From Dicyema japonicum (Eukaryota > Dicyemida > Rhombozoa > Dicyemidae), in NCBI GenBank assembly GCA_011109175.1, contig RDEW01000019.1:310413-374412 (forward strand): a stretch of DNA of 64,000 nt, written 5' to 3'. Positions within the stretch are counted from its first letter, which is position 1. Every line of letters starts with the position of its first letter. Positions 43,272-54,800 of this stretch are shown one piece after another. The position numbers were made by a program, and so were the translations under genes. The notes under the pieces were generated by a model. It did not search any database and was not told where the DNA came from. It worked only from the letters and a program-made list of their open reading frames with translations.

Positions 43272-44878
43272 TTAAATTTTATTAAAATAATCAGTAATCT
43301 TTACAGGTTTCGCAGACTTTATTTTCTTACTACTACGTTTACAACAGGCACATCCCATTCCAGTAACAGCATACTTTTCAATAGAGTATTGTGAGGACAT
43401 ATCCCTCAATTTGTATGCCTTCAACCCCAATAATCTATAAGACGTGTCATTCCCATCAATGTGCTTCTTCAATAGTCCAATACAAACTCTGCTTATAACA
43501 GAATAGTTCTGAGTAGAGAATGGAGTAAGTTGAGAGTGAGTGGACAGTCTGAACGAGTCCGTCTTCAATTTAATTCCAAATCCCCGTGCCTCCACACCTT
43601 TCCATAATCATATCCTCCTGTAATAGAGAACACAGGAAGGCACATTTAGTAATCAGCAATGATTTGCTACATGTCGGGGTAAATGTCCGCTCAACACTCA
43701 ACGATCGTCTAACAGATCCCCCTCCCTGCCTACCAATCCATTAGCCGATAGTAAAAAACACTCCAATGATTTATATCCCCCAAACAAACAAGCCAGAATC
43801 CCCTTTGATTAATAATATCATCACATGTGAATATTCCAATACCATTAAGTACATGTGACGTCACCTTCCCTATTCCAGGGACTTTCCTAACGGGCATATC
43901 CTCATAAACTGTCTAAGGGAGGGGGAATCCATCACATAATGACCGTCTGGTTTGTTCATTTCACTGCAATCTTAGCCACCATCCCATTGGGGGCAACCCC
44001 CACTGACACTGTTAGCTTGGTGTGCTGTCTTACACGACATCTCAGTTCCTCAGCCACATCATTCAAACTAACTCCAAAAGTCTTCCATTTCCGTCCCCCA
44101 TTAATACAAAGACCACACTTCAGACATTCCACATCATCCCCAAACAATCATCAATCAGTTCACACTCCGTCAGTTCACTCAACGGGAAATGACACGTGCA
44201 TTCACTGCAAGAAATCGCCTCAGTAAGCAAAAAAGTACGAAATTTACCATGAGAGGTCTGTCTCCATCGGAAATGATCATTTATCGTCAAATACGCTTCA
44301 TCCAAACTAGGACAGCTAGGTTTACCATCATAATATAAGAATATATTACGCAATACATCACTCAGCTGTTTGTATTTACTGAAGTTTGGGTGAATTATTA
44401 TCAGGTTAGGACACAGTTTTCTACCAATAAAGCCCGCCATTCCAGCCCTCACTCCGAAACGGCGAGCAATATAATTTGATGTGGATAACATGGAGAGTGA
44501 CCCCACTGCCACTGGTTTGTCCGCCAAGTCTGGACGAGAAAGAAGCTCTGCCGAGGCAAAAAATGAGTCAACGTCCACGTGCAGTACAATTTGAGTCAGA
44601 TCACAGCAATTTGTTATTTTTTGTATAATTTTGTCAGCTTCATAATTGCCAATTGAGATTTGGCGATCACTCAGTTTAGATTTTTCTACAAGGAGTTGGT
44701 CCACGCGAGCATTTAGGGAAACTTGTCTGTCCAACTCATTTTGGTAAAATTTTGATCCGCGTGAAGCATCCAATATTATTTTGTTAATAGTGTCTTTGTC
44801 CAAACCTTCCATTCCTGCTTTGGTGTCGTTAAGGGTAAGCATAGTACAATCAGTGTTTGAATTAATAGACATCACCAC
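43272..44878 (-). CDS. POLK: DNA polymerase kappa (Y-family)
   Basis: First exon 44878 to about 44,255 is clean: TLNDTKAGMEGLDKDTINKI, GSKFYQNEL (POLK-specific N-clasp), IVLHVDVDSFFASAE (first catalytic Asp), VGSLSMLSTSNYIARRFGVR, and SLDEAYL (catalytic Asp-Glu). An intron of 29 or 43 nt follows. Later segments are recognisable in changing frames: TFGVSLNDVAEELRCRV, SVGVAPNGMVAKIA, NKPDGHYVMDS, MPVRKVPGIGKVTSHVLNGI (HhH of the thumb), RRSLSVERTFTPT and the little-finger end GIKLKTDSFRLSTHS to the stop at 43,272. At least five single-base frame changes separate them. The C-terminus is short, with KITDYF resembling a PCNA-binding motif and no UBZ fingers. It performs error-prone bypass of bulky lesions. 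Whether the copy works depends on the frame breaks being real. Confidence 0.85.
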
Positions 44879-44884
44879 ATGAAT

Positions 44885-45770
44885 ATTTTATTTAAAATTT
44901 TGGTTTAAGAAAAAATTTAAATTTTTATTTTTTTATTGACTCAAGAACATTAAATTAATTAGTTGATCTCGAAAGCCTCAATAGATTTCTCATCCTCTCC
45001 TTGTGCGCCTTCTGGGATCAAACACAGCTTCTCTGTGGGCGGGATGATTTCGAGCATAGAAATTAGAGAGGGGGTGATGTATACCCTTCTCGTAAGACAT
45101 GTCCTAGATGTGTACTGTTGGGAGTTGGACTGTCCGCACATGGCGGCAAATCCTTTCACATTTCATGATAAAGTCTTCAAGTGATGAAGAGAGTAGTTTT
45201 TAAGTTTCTTGAGATTGCTAATAGTAGTGACTGTCAGGGTCTGAATGTCGCTGATTTTCTGTTTGTTCGTCCAGGACAGATTGATTTTCCAGGGCACAGA
45301 TGGTCCAATGAATTGTTCGCATAGTAGTTTCAAGCTGGGAGGGGGTCTTAATGTCATCAAAATTTTTTTAATTAAATAAAAATAGATTACCTATAACACT
45401 AGTTAAATAATCAGTAAGATGCCATACTGTATTAATGTTCTTGAATTTATTCCTTCCACTAGCTACTTAGTATAAGATTTCTTCGCTCCTTATCTCATTT
45501 CTCCGTCTTCATAGCATTACGTGATCCACTGGTTTTAGTCGCCAAATGCCGGGATAGCTTCTAAAGGATCCCATAACTGTGGTTATCTTTCAAACTTATT
45601 TCAATCTAAATCTTAATCAATTATGTTTATTTTTTCACTATCCACCTTCAGTTTCACAAATTGGTTGGAAGTATAAATAAAATCTTCACTATAGACTTTC
45701 ATTTGTTGCTTGTGTTCGACTATCACACCTCGGTATTTCTAAGATAACTCAACATAATTTTAAACCACTC
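44885..45770. other. region upstream of POLK with an unassigned minus-strand gene-like stretch
   Basis: From 45,360 down to 44,959 both minus-strand frames are protein-like: TLRPPPSLKLLCEQFIGPSV, then either SMLEIIPPTEKLCLIPEGAQ or, in the next frame, SSLEDFIMKCERICRHVRTV and HHPLSNFYARNHPAHREAVF. One gene with a small intron or a frame break is likely, but I cannot choose the frame or the family. 45,370-45,770 is AT-rich without features. Confidence 0.35.
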
Positions 45771-45771
45771 A

Positions 45772-46153
45772 TTATTATTATTATTTAAGCCAAAGAAACA
45801 CGTCTTAACCACTAACTAATATTCAGGTGATCCCGGAATCTATCAATAATCGGGCCATTTTTTTCTCGATGCTCCGACCGTGATCCCACACATTTTCTAT
45901 ACGGACAGGGATCTTTTTCCCCTCCTATTCTGAAATTGAAACTGGATCATCATGACAAATCGAAAACACTTCTGCAATAAGATTATTATTATTATTATTA
46001 TTTAAGCCAAAGAAACACCGTCTTAACCAATAACTAATATTCAGGTGATCCCGGCATCTCTCAATAATCGGGCCATTTTTTCTCGATGCTCCGACTGTGA
46101 TCCCACGCATTTTCTATACGGACGGGGTCTTTTTCCTTTTCTTCTGAAATTGC
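45772..46153 (-). repeat. duplicated LINE-B 3' end
   Basis: Two nearly identical units, 45,772-45,938 and 45,982-46,153, each read (plus strand) attattatttaagccaaaga, ggtgatcccgg, atcgggccattttt and ctcgatgctccgac. On the minus strand each is the LINE-B 3' end with the tail gggatcacctgaatattagt and tctttggcttaaataataat. They directly follow the LINE-B ORF ending at 46,217, so the last about 170 bp are tandemly duplicated or a tail-only copy inserted next to it. Confidence 0.75.
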
Positions 46154-46216
46154 CTCCAGTTGCCTCTATGATAGACTCGAGTGCTCTGGGGGCAATTTCT
46201 TTATCTGTATATTTTT

Positions 46217-48135
46217 CTAGTAATTTTTTGCTCTTGACTGGATATCTTGAATTTTTGTTAGGTTCGTTGCCGACAGGTTAGATCCCCATGCAGCACATGC
46301 ATAGCCTATTGTTGGCTCGACATACTGCTTGTAGAGGGTCCCGATACCTGGCGGATAAATTCCTCCACAGTTCCAAAGGAAGGCCTTTACAAAATTGATC
46401 TTCTTTGCACAGGTTGATATGATAGATTCCACATGGGCTGAGAAGCAGAGGAAAGTATCAAAAGTTACTCCCAGTATCTTCTGCGTTTTCTTTTGTGGTA
46501 TAGGTACTCCATTTAACGTGACATCAATTGTTTGCGTTCCCATCTTTCTATTCTTAGTAAATAGAGTGACTGCTGACTTTTCGGAACATGCATTTAATCG
46601 ATTCTCGCACAACCATCCAAATATGTTATTTAGTATTCCTTGTAGTCTTTCCTTAGCATGTTCGACGTTTACGTCTCTAGATGCGACAACTATGTCATCG
46701 GCATAGGAAAGTAGTATGTCATTATTATTCATAGGTACGGGGAGATCACTCAAAAACAAATTAAAAAGGATTGGTGACAGAGGAGATCCTTGGGGTACAC
46801 CATTGGGTAATAATCCCGATCTGGAACTCTTGTTTCCGACGGATACTTTCCCTCGGCGTCCACTTACGAAATTTGCTAACCATAACTTTAATGGTGCATC
46901 AATTTTTGTCAAAAATATTTTTCGTATGAGGATCTTCCTTGGGACAGAGTCGAAAGCTTTTTGAATATCGATCGTACATATGACCGATTTTTCCTGTTTT
47001 GGCTTGTTCTTGTGTCCTTCAGTTATGAACTTCATTAATGTTGTTAGGAAGGAGGTTGTTGATAATCCTTCCTTGAAGCCATGTTGGAATGTACTTGTGG
47101 GAGAAAAGGGCGAATAACTTTTAGGACCAGTTTCTCCAGGATCCTCGACAAAACACATATAAGGGAAACTGGTCTGTAAGAGCCGGGATCGTTCTTCGGT
47201 CTTCCCGGCTTCAATATTGGTCGAATTTTTGATAGTTTCCACAAAGTCGGTATGGTATTTCTGTTCAGCGATGTGTTGTAGATGTTTGTTAATGCATTTA
47301 TTGATGCTGGGCCCAAGTGTTTCAGCAGAATAAGAGGAATTTCCGTCTGGGCCACATGAGTTTGTTTTTTTCTGATTTGATATTGCTTTGGATACATCTT
47401 TAGGGAGAAAATAAATCAGCGGGGCAAATTTGGATGGCTTTCTCTTTATTTTCGTTTGTGTGTTAATCTTTTTATAAGGAATGTGACTGATTCGAATACA
47501 ATGTTTCATATATTTATTCAGATTGAGCTGGCATTGTTCTTTGTTATCTTCGTATTCTGGGTTCTTCAGACGCCTCAACATCTTCCACATGTTGGAAATT
47601 GAGGTCTGGTTATTCATGGCAGCAGAGATTCGCCTGAGTTTCTTCCTTTGGGTGTTGTTTGTGCTTTTCGTGATAAGAATGTTTAGTGACCTGATTCGAT
47701 TAATAACCTCTCGTGAACGATGTATCATTTTCTTAAGGTTGTTTCTTTCCATAATTATTTTCCTTGTTTTTGAGTCGTATTTCAATTTTTCGTTTTTTAT
47801 ATATGCTTTTCTGATAAAAATATTTCTTCCGTCAATGATTATTTTGTTGAAATAGTATATAGCTTTGTCTATGGAGGAGAAATTTTCAGATTGGAAATGT
47901 TCAGTTTTGAATCAACGAAATTTGTAAAGCCAGTCCAATTTGCATTTTTTAATCGTAGAAATGAATAGGCTTCGGTACAAAGCGTGGCTCGCAGTTCAGC
48001 TTCATTAACATTGAATGGTGGTCGCTCCGGAGGTCATAACGGACCGTCCAATTAATGATCGTGGAAAGACGAGGTGAGCAGACGGATAAGTCCGGAGATG
48101 TCACCATGTCCTTCGTGTTGTATGGTGTCCAAAAA
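46217..48135 (-). mobile_element. LINE-B, best-preserved copy (Jockey-like)
   Basis: A 522-codon frame (46217-47785) plus upstream sequence. The end of the endonuclease is at 48,135-48,005 (TSPDLSVCSPRLSTIINWTV, YDLRSDHHSM), the linker RPPFNVNEAELRATLCTEAY at about 48,020-47,960, then FQHGFKEGLSTTSF, CTIDIQKAFDSVPRKI (motif A), NGVPQGSPLSPILFNLFLSD (motif B), LSYADDIVVAS (motif C), KILGVTFDTFLCFSAHVESI and QYVEPTIGYACAAWGSN. Between about 47,370 and 47,080 the long frame reads nonsense. The true RT text (IPTLWKLSKIRPILKPGRPK, YRPVSLICVLSRILEKLVL) is in another frame, so two compensating indels keep the long frame open. All catalytic motifs A-C are intact. 5' end truncated. Confidence 0.9.
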
Positions 48136-48231
48136 TAAGATAATAAATTTATTTCATAAAATTTTAATTCTTTAATAAAACACGAATTAAAAATAACAAA
48201 TTTAATGACTGGATAGGTTGTTATAACAAAT

Positions 48232-50545
48232 GTGAAAAAATGTCACGTGGCTCACCTACGATGTGGTGTATTGCACAGTTTATGTGAAAAAGATCCAATT
48301 TGGTACAAAAATCAACTATTGGACCAGAGAGGATCTATTATATTAGACAACATTGACGACTTGGTAATCCTTAACAACAGGAATAATATACAAGAACTCT
48401 TTCAAGAAATGGTGACTCTCCAACCTCACCAGATCTGACTCTTGCCGTCCCATCAATTGCTTCGACTATTACATGGGACGTTATCTACGATTTGCACACA
48501 GATCACAATACTATTGAAAATCCTGGGAAAACACAAGATTAATGTAACTCGCAATACTTTAATCAACTTCTCACGTGCGAATTGGCTTGAGTACATGATT
48601 TTTATTGAAGACTCCCTATCCTCTTTCCGAATAGAGAACTTTTCCTCGATAGATGCGGTCGTTGGATTTATTAATGAAAAGATTTTGCAAGGGCCCGAAA
48701 AAAGTTTATTCCAATGGGGCGATTCAAGACTTTTTCAGATAAATTCGACACAAAAACGAGGGTCCTTATTGCGAGAAGAAATAGACTAAAGAAAACTAGA
48801 TACAACAGCATCCTTGAATACTGAAATTACAAATCTGAATAAGGAAACTACCAAAAGAATCAGAAATAAAAACAAAAAAATGGGAGGCTGCTTTGATGTC
48901 TGTAAACAGACATCATCATTATGGAGAACACTACGGAAACTCAAACAGATTCCCATACAACATACACTAGGAATTAATCCTGACACACTTATGAAATTTT
49001 ATGTCAGTTTAAGCCACAAACCATATTTGAAACTGGAGCATCAATCGAAACACAAGAAAAAATATCCATACATCGAGGTATTTCATGCAATTAAATACAT
49101 GAAAAATACAAAATCCAAAGGGGCGGATGACATTTCAATAACTGAATTGAAACACTTTGGGCCAATAGCAATCGATGCCCTTACTGAGATTTTCAATTAC
49201 TCAGTGAATAGAAATGAGATTCCCTCATTGTGGAAAAAATCGCTTATACATCCAATACCTAAAAAGAACAAAGCCTTAGACGACCCCGGAGTTATCGTCC
49301 AACATCGAATTTTTGCGGCCTTTCAAGAACATTGGAAAAATTAATCCTTCACAAGATTAGTCATTCGCCTGATCTTGCAAATTTCCAACATGGCTTCAGA
49401 TCGGGATACTCAACTTCAACACATCCAACAAAACTAACTCAGTTCATCTCGGGTGGACTGAACTACTCAAAACCACATAAAAGGACGGTACTTGTCGCTC
49501 TGGATATCGAGAAGGCGTTTGATTCGGTACCGAGGAAAACTCTAACGACAAAAATTTTTGACACCGATATCCATCCGAAAATCCAGATGTGGATGGCCAA
49601 TTTCATTAATGGTAGAAGAGGCCAAGTTGTCATAATAATAGAAAATCAAGACAACGATACCTTTCCAACGGGGTCCCTCAAGGATCCCCTTTATCACCAA
49701 CCTTGTTCAATTTAGTTACAAGAGACCTTCCAAATCCAAAATACCATCCTTCTGTCTTATGCCGACGATCTCACTGTCGCAGCAAGACACCAAGACCATA
49801 AAGAAGCTGCACGAAGGGTTCAGGAGACCCTCGACATTATGAACCCATGGTTCCTCAAAAATTATATGAAAATATCCCCTGGGAAGTCGAGCACTGCGAT
49901 TATCTCCTCCTACAGGAGACATACATCCTTCGATCCTAAATTAATTCGGAATGAAGAGCGTATCCCAGTTAATAAGAACCCATCAATCCTTGGAGTTACA
50001 TATGACCCGTTGATGACGTTCACACACATGTGGACACAATAATTCCAAAAGTTTAAAAAAAGATGGGGATCTCAAGACCTTTGCTAGATCGCCAATATTT
50101 TCACTTTCTCATCTCAAATTATTATACAAACAGTATATTCTACCGACAATGGAACATGCATGTACGGCGTGGATTACACCCTTGTCAATATCCACGCAGA
50201 ACAAATTAAAGGTCATACAAAACCAATGCCTCCGGATCCTTCTTAATAGTGACGGAATGACGCCTACGCCAGAAATGAGAAACAAATTAGATCTCAAAAA
50301 AGTTATGGAACATCTCGGTAACGAACAACAAAGATTATTGAAAATGGCGCGATCTTCTGGTAACCACTTTGAAGATGAGTTTCCTGCCTACCAGAAGTAT
50401 GCTTGCAATTTGAGATCAAACTTTCCCCTTTTTGGACGATCAAATAAAATTGCAGAAAAGTCGAAATAAAAAAAGACGCACTGACACAGGATCACTTAAT
50501 TAGACGATAACTTTTTCCTCTTTCCTGTGTTCCCGGAGTTATAAT
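48232..50545 (+). mobile_element. LINE-B relative, plus strand, with 3' tail
   Basis: Text in order: WDVIYDLHTDHNTIEN in one frame (end of endonuclease, 48,475), FSRANWLEYMIFIEDSLSSF (48,570), KYPYIEVFHAIKYMKNTKSK then GADDISITELKHFG (RT start, 49,060-49,160), EIPSLWKKSLIHPIPKKNK, FQHGFRSGYSTSTH, VLVALDIEKAFDSVPRKTL (motif A), GVPQGSP-type motif in a shifted frame (49,668), LLSYADDLTVAARHQDHKEA (motif C), ILGVTYDPLMTFTHM, LYKQYILPTMEHACTAWITP and a C-terminal domain to 50,469. Tail at 50,490-50,545: ggatcacttaattagacgat to cctgtgttcccggagttata and AAT repeats. At least five frame breaks. Starts about 100 bp from the 5' end of the oppositely oriented LINE-B copy. Confidence 0.85.
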
Positions 50546-50549
50546 AATA

Positions 50550-50965
50550 ACTAATGTGAAAAGAAGACTAACGTGTTGGAATGTCTCCGGCTTATGGAAG
50601 ATCGGAAATCATTCTATTTTGAAATCTATGTACAACCAATACATTTAGTCATGCATTTCTTATGCATGTGGCATATGGGGGCATTTATTTCTTGGGCTAA
50701 TGTTTTGAAGATCTAAGCTAGACAAAAAAAAGCTTCTAAAATTACGGAACGATAGACTTCTGGAAAGTTCAGTCTCCAATGCCTCTGGAATACCTATACG
50801 TAAGAACCGAGGAGCGTTCCGTTGTGACTATGAAGATCCAGTTATTCGGCCGATACGTGAGGAGGAGCAACGGGTCAAGTTAAAGTCTCTGCTAAAGTTT
50901 ACTGGCATCTCGTGATTAGCTAGTTTGTGTTACCGTGGTCTTTGATAATTATTATTATTTAATGA
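50550..50965 (+). mobile_element. LINE-B-type 3' end, second copy
   Basis: Reads SMYNQYI then SCISYACGIWG (compare YKQYVEPTIGYACAAWG), KLLKLRNDRLLESSVSNASG, IPIRKNRGAFRCDYEDPVIR. It ends with the tail module (atctcgtgattagctagttt, gttaccgtggtctttgataa and an ATT run to 50,960). Confidence 0.65.
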
Positions 50966-51109
50966 CTAACTCAATGTCTACATCGATCCTCGACTTTTCT
51001 CTCTATGACATTTGACACAGCGATGACTTTCAGCAAACATGTGTTGAATGTGATCAATGCGTTAACAAGAAATTGAATTTGAATGTTACTTTCCAAGTTC
51101 GAAAGATGA

Positions 51110-51500
51110 TTAAACTCGACGCCTGGATCCCTTGTATACACAAATCATCGAGCCAGCCATCAGTTATGATCTTGCCGCTTGGAGAACAAATCTAACCAGA
51201 ACAAACGTTGAGAAAATTAAATATAGCCGTCACCAAGGTACAACCTACCATCAGAACTAGACAACGATCTGAAGCCAATTATACGGAAACTAAAAACAGC
51301 AGACAATATAGATTTGTTGAGAGGAAATGAAAAACCAGCAAGTATGTTGGAAAAGGGAGTAGAAAAATCGTTTTGGATTATTTCACATTCATCTTTAGTG
51401 GAACCCGGGTTAGGGACCACTGGTTTAGATTGATGAAACTTTTTACTAATATTAGCCAAGTGGTTATCTGATCGAGAGGTTGAGGTGCCACATACCTCTA
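51110..51500 (+). mobile_element. LINE-B-type C-terminal fragment
   Basis: At 51,135-51,230 one frame reads LYTQIIEPAISYDLAAWRTN then LTRTNVEKIKYS, the thumb region of LINE-B. The following frame DLKPIIRKLKTADNIDLLRG to 51,430 may be its continuation. Confidence 0.55.
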
Positions 51501-51799
51501 TCACTCAAAATCTCTGGAGGAGAGAGATACCTGAAATCATATGTTCTGAACTAAAGAAGTACCCGAGATGTGAAATATCAAGGTTCAAATCCCATCAAAC
51601 CCAAAAAGTCTGTGAGAATCTGGGCGTGTAGGATGATTGCTAATTGAGTCCTTTGCAGTAAAATGGTGTCTCGATAGTAAAATTAGTGCGAATTACCCAA
51701 AGTTCGTAAAGGTTTGTGATGATAACCTAATGGTTCTATCTGACTGATCGTTATTAATTAGCAGTGCCAGTTGGCATAAAATCAGTAAAATGCTTCTCC

Positions 51800-51807
51800 T
51801 ATAAAAG
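51800..51807 (+). promoter_or_regulatory. TATA-box-like element upstream of myosin
   Basis: TATAAAAG lies 76 bp before the first ATG of the myosin gene (51,883), a plausible distance for a core promoter with a short 5' leader. It could also be chance in AT-rich DNA. Confidence 0.4.
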
Positions 51808-51882
51808 CTAATCAAGTATCTGTCAGATCATTGATTAGTTTCATTATATGCTCCAAACTGCGATTTATCTTTAATCCAAGAA

Positions 51883-54800
51883 GTGAATGTAGGCTTTAAT
51901 AGTAATATACAGATGGAAGTCCCCTTAACTGAAAGTATGAAATATTTGGAAGTCGACAAACAAAAACTGTTACAGGAAATGCCACCGTCGGATAACAAAA
52001 AGGCTTGCTGGATCCCCGATGAAAAGGAATGCTACATACAAGCCACGATCGTAAAAACTGACGGAAAAGTAGTAACCGTTCACGTAGATGGAAAGGGAGA
52101 GGTTGTCTTACAAATTACTGTAGATTACAAGCAATGAAGATGACATTCAGCCAATGAACCCCAGAAATACGAATTGACTACGGATATGTCGACATTAACA
52201 CATCTTAATGACCCAAGCATATTGTATAACTTGAGGAGAAGGTACACGAACTCATTCATATATGTAAAATTGCTTAAACAGGGGATAGACATATTCTGGA
52301 TTGTTCTGTATTGCAATAAACCCCTACAGACGTCTCCCAATCTACACCAAGGAAGTGGTTCAGCAATATAAAGGGAAAAGAAGGACTGAAATGCCTCCTC
52401 ACTTATATGCCGTGGCTGATATTGCTTATCAGAATATGCTACAAGGTTGTCTAATAGCTGTCACTCGTATTAAGCGATTTAATAATTATTATAGTCAATA
52501 CAAACATTTGTAAATTTATTTAAATAAACTTAAATAAATAAATAAATAATAAATAATTTAAATAAATAAATAAAAATTTATAGACCGGGAGAATCAATCA
52601 GTCTTGATAACGTTTTATTTGAGTAAATAATTTCAGGGGAGAATCTGGGGCAGGGAAAACTGAAAATACTAAAAAAGTTATTCAATATTTTGCTTTGGTG
52701 GCTGCCACCTCGGTTAAAAAAGATGAAACGGAGACCAAAGGGGTAATCATGGTTTATTATTAAAATTAGACTCTGGAAGACCAGATTGTGCAGGCAAATC
52801 CTGTATTAGAGGCATATGGGAATGCGAAAACAACACGTAACAACAACTCTTCTCGATTTGTAGGATTTATCCATATTATAGGGAAAATTTGTTAGAATTC
52901 ATTTCGGTATGACTGGGAAGATTGCAGGAGCTGACATTGAGACTTGTTGGTGAATTAATAATTATAGATTTGCTCGAAAAGTCAAGAGTTACTATGTGCG
53001 GATCAAAAGAGCGAAATTACCACATTTTTTATCAAATTTTATCAAATTCAATTCCTGAATATACCGGTGGTCCTAGTTTAATAAAAATAGAAAAACTTTT
53101 GCTGGATCCGAATCCATCCAAATACAAGTTCGTCTCTAATGGGTCCCTGACCGTGGATAACATGGATGACAAGGAAGAGATGATTTTGACGGATGTTTGT
53201 GACATTTTTAATATCAGAAAGCTTTTGATATTCTGGGATTCACTAACGAAGAGAAACTGAGTGTACTGAAGTGCACAGGTGCTATTCTTCACCTGGGAGA
53301 AATGAAGTTCAAACAGAGACCAAAGGAAGAACAGGCGGAAGCCGACGATACCTCAGGTTTATGACTAAATTAATAGTCAGAGGCTGAAAAGGCTGCGTAT
53401 TTACTTGGAGTTAACGCACAGGATCTTTTAAATTCCTTATTAAAACCGAGAGTCAAGGTGGGTGCAGAATTTGTCACCAAAGGACAAAATTTAGATCAGG
53501 TACGTTATAGACAAACTTTAAAGGTAACCAATTCAGTGGGAGCCATCGCAAAGTCGACTTATGAGAGGATGTTCAACTGGCTCGTAAAGCGTGTAAACAA
53601 AACTCTTGCGACAAATGTTAAGCGACAGCATTTCATCGGTGTATTGGACATTGCAGGATTCGAAATATTTGACTTCAATACATTCGAGCAGCTTTGCATA
53701 AACTACACGAATGAGAGATTGCAACAGTTTTTCAACCACCACATGTTTGTCCTCGAACAAGAAGAGTACAAGAAACAGGAGATCGAATGGGAATTTATAG
53801 ATTTTGGAATGGATCTTCAGTCCTGTATTGACCTCATCGAAAAGGTTTTATTTTAGACTCAAATATTAGCCGATGGGAATTTTGTCTATTCTCGAGGAAG
53901 AATGCATGTTTCCTAAGGCCACCGATAAAAGCTTTATGGAAAAACTGTACAACAACCACGCTGGGAAAACTGCTGCCTTCACAAAGCCAAAGGTTCAAAA
54001 AGCATCTCCTCCCGTCCACTTTGAGATTCATCATTATGCTGGAACTGTTAACTTCAAAAATAACTTTTAGGTTGGATATAACATTGATAATTGGCTGGAA
54101 AGAAACAAAAATCCGATCAGCGACAGTGTTATAGAAGTTTTAAGTGATTCCAAGGATCCCCTCGTCTCTGAACTGTATAAGAAAAGTCACAATTCATATG
54201 AAAGTTAGGTGAAGACGACGGTAAAGCCGGTGGTGGGAAAAAACGGAAAGGTGCTTCCTCGCAAACGATTTCTTCAGTTCATAAAGTCTTAAAAATTCAA
54301 ATAAATTAGGAATCATTGGGGAAGTTGATGATAAATTTGTACAGCACACATCCTCACTTTGTCCGCTGTATTATTCCCAATGAAAATAAAGAACCTGGTT
54401 TTATTTTGGTCATTATAGGAGGGATTATTGACTCGCATCTTGTTCTCCACCAATTGCAGTGTAATGGAGTTTTGGAAGGAATTAGAATTTGTCGTAAAGG
54501 CTACCCTAATAGGATGACATACCCTGAATTCAAGCAAAGATACTCAATACTTGCCCCCAATGCAATCCCTCAAGGATTTGTTGATGGAAAAGTTGTCACG
54601 GAAAAGATTTTAGCAGCATTAAACCTTGAACTCAACAGCAACAAACTAGGAGTCACAAAAGTGTTTTTCAAGGCAGGAATCCTGGGAACCTTAGAAGAGA
54701 TAAGGGACGATAGACTTGGCCGTATTATTGGAATGTTTCAAGCAAATATTCGAGGTTATCTGTGCAGAAAGTTTTACAAGAGACTTCAAGATCAAAGGTC

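Noticed and set aside
46217-47785. Single intact 522-residue reverse transcriptase
   Set aside because: The frame is open, but about 100 residues in the middle are out of register; the element has two indels and no endonuclease start, so it is not an intact ORF.
50110-50300. Minus-strand ORF opposite the LINE thumb region
   Set aside because: The plus-strand LINE text (LYKQYILPTMEHACTAW) explains the sequence.
51575-51600. tRNA-like box B (ggttcaaatccc) upstream of myosin
   Set aside because: No A box or stem pairing around it; isolated match.
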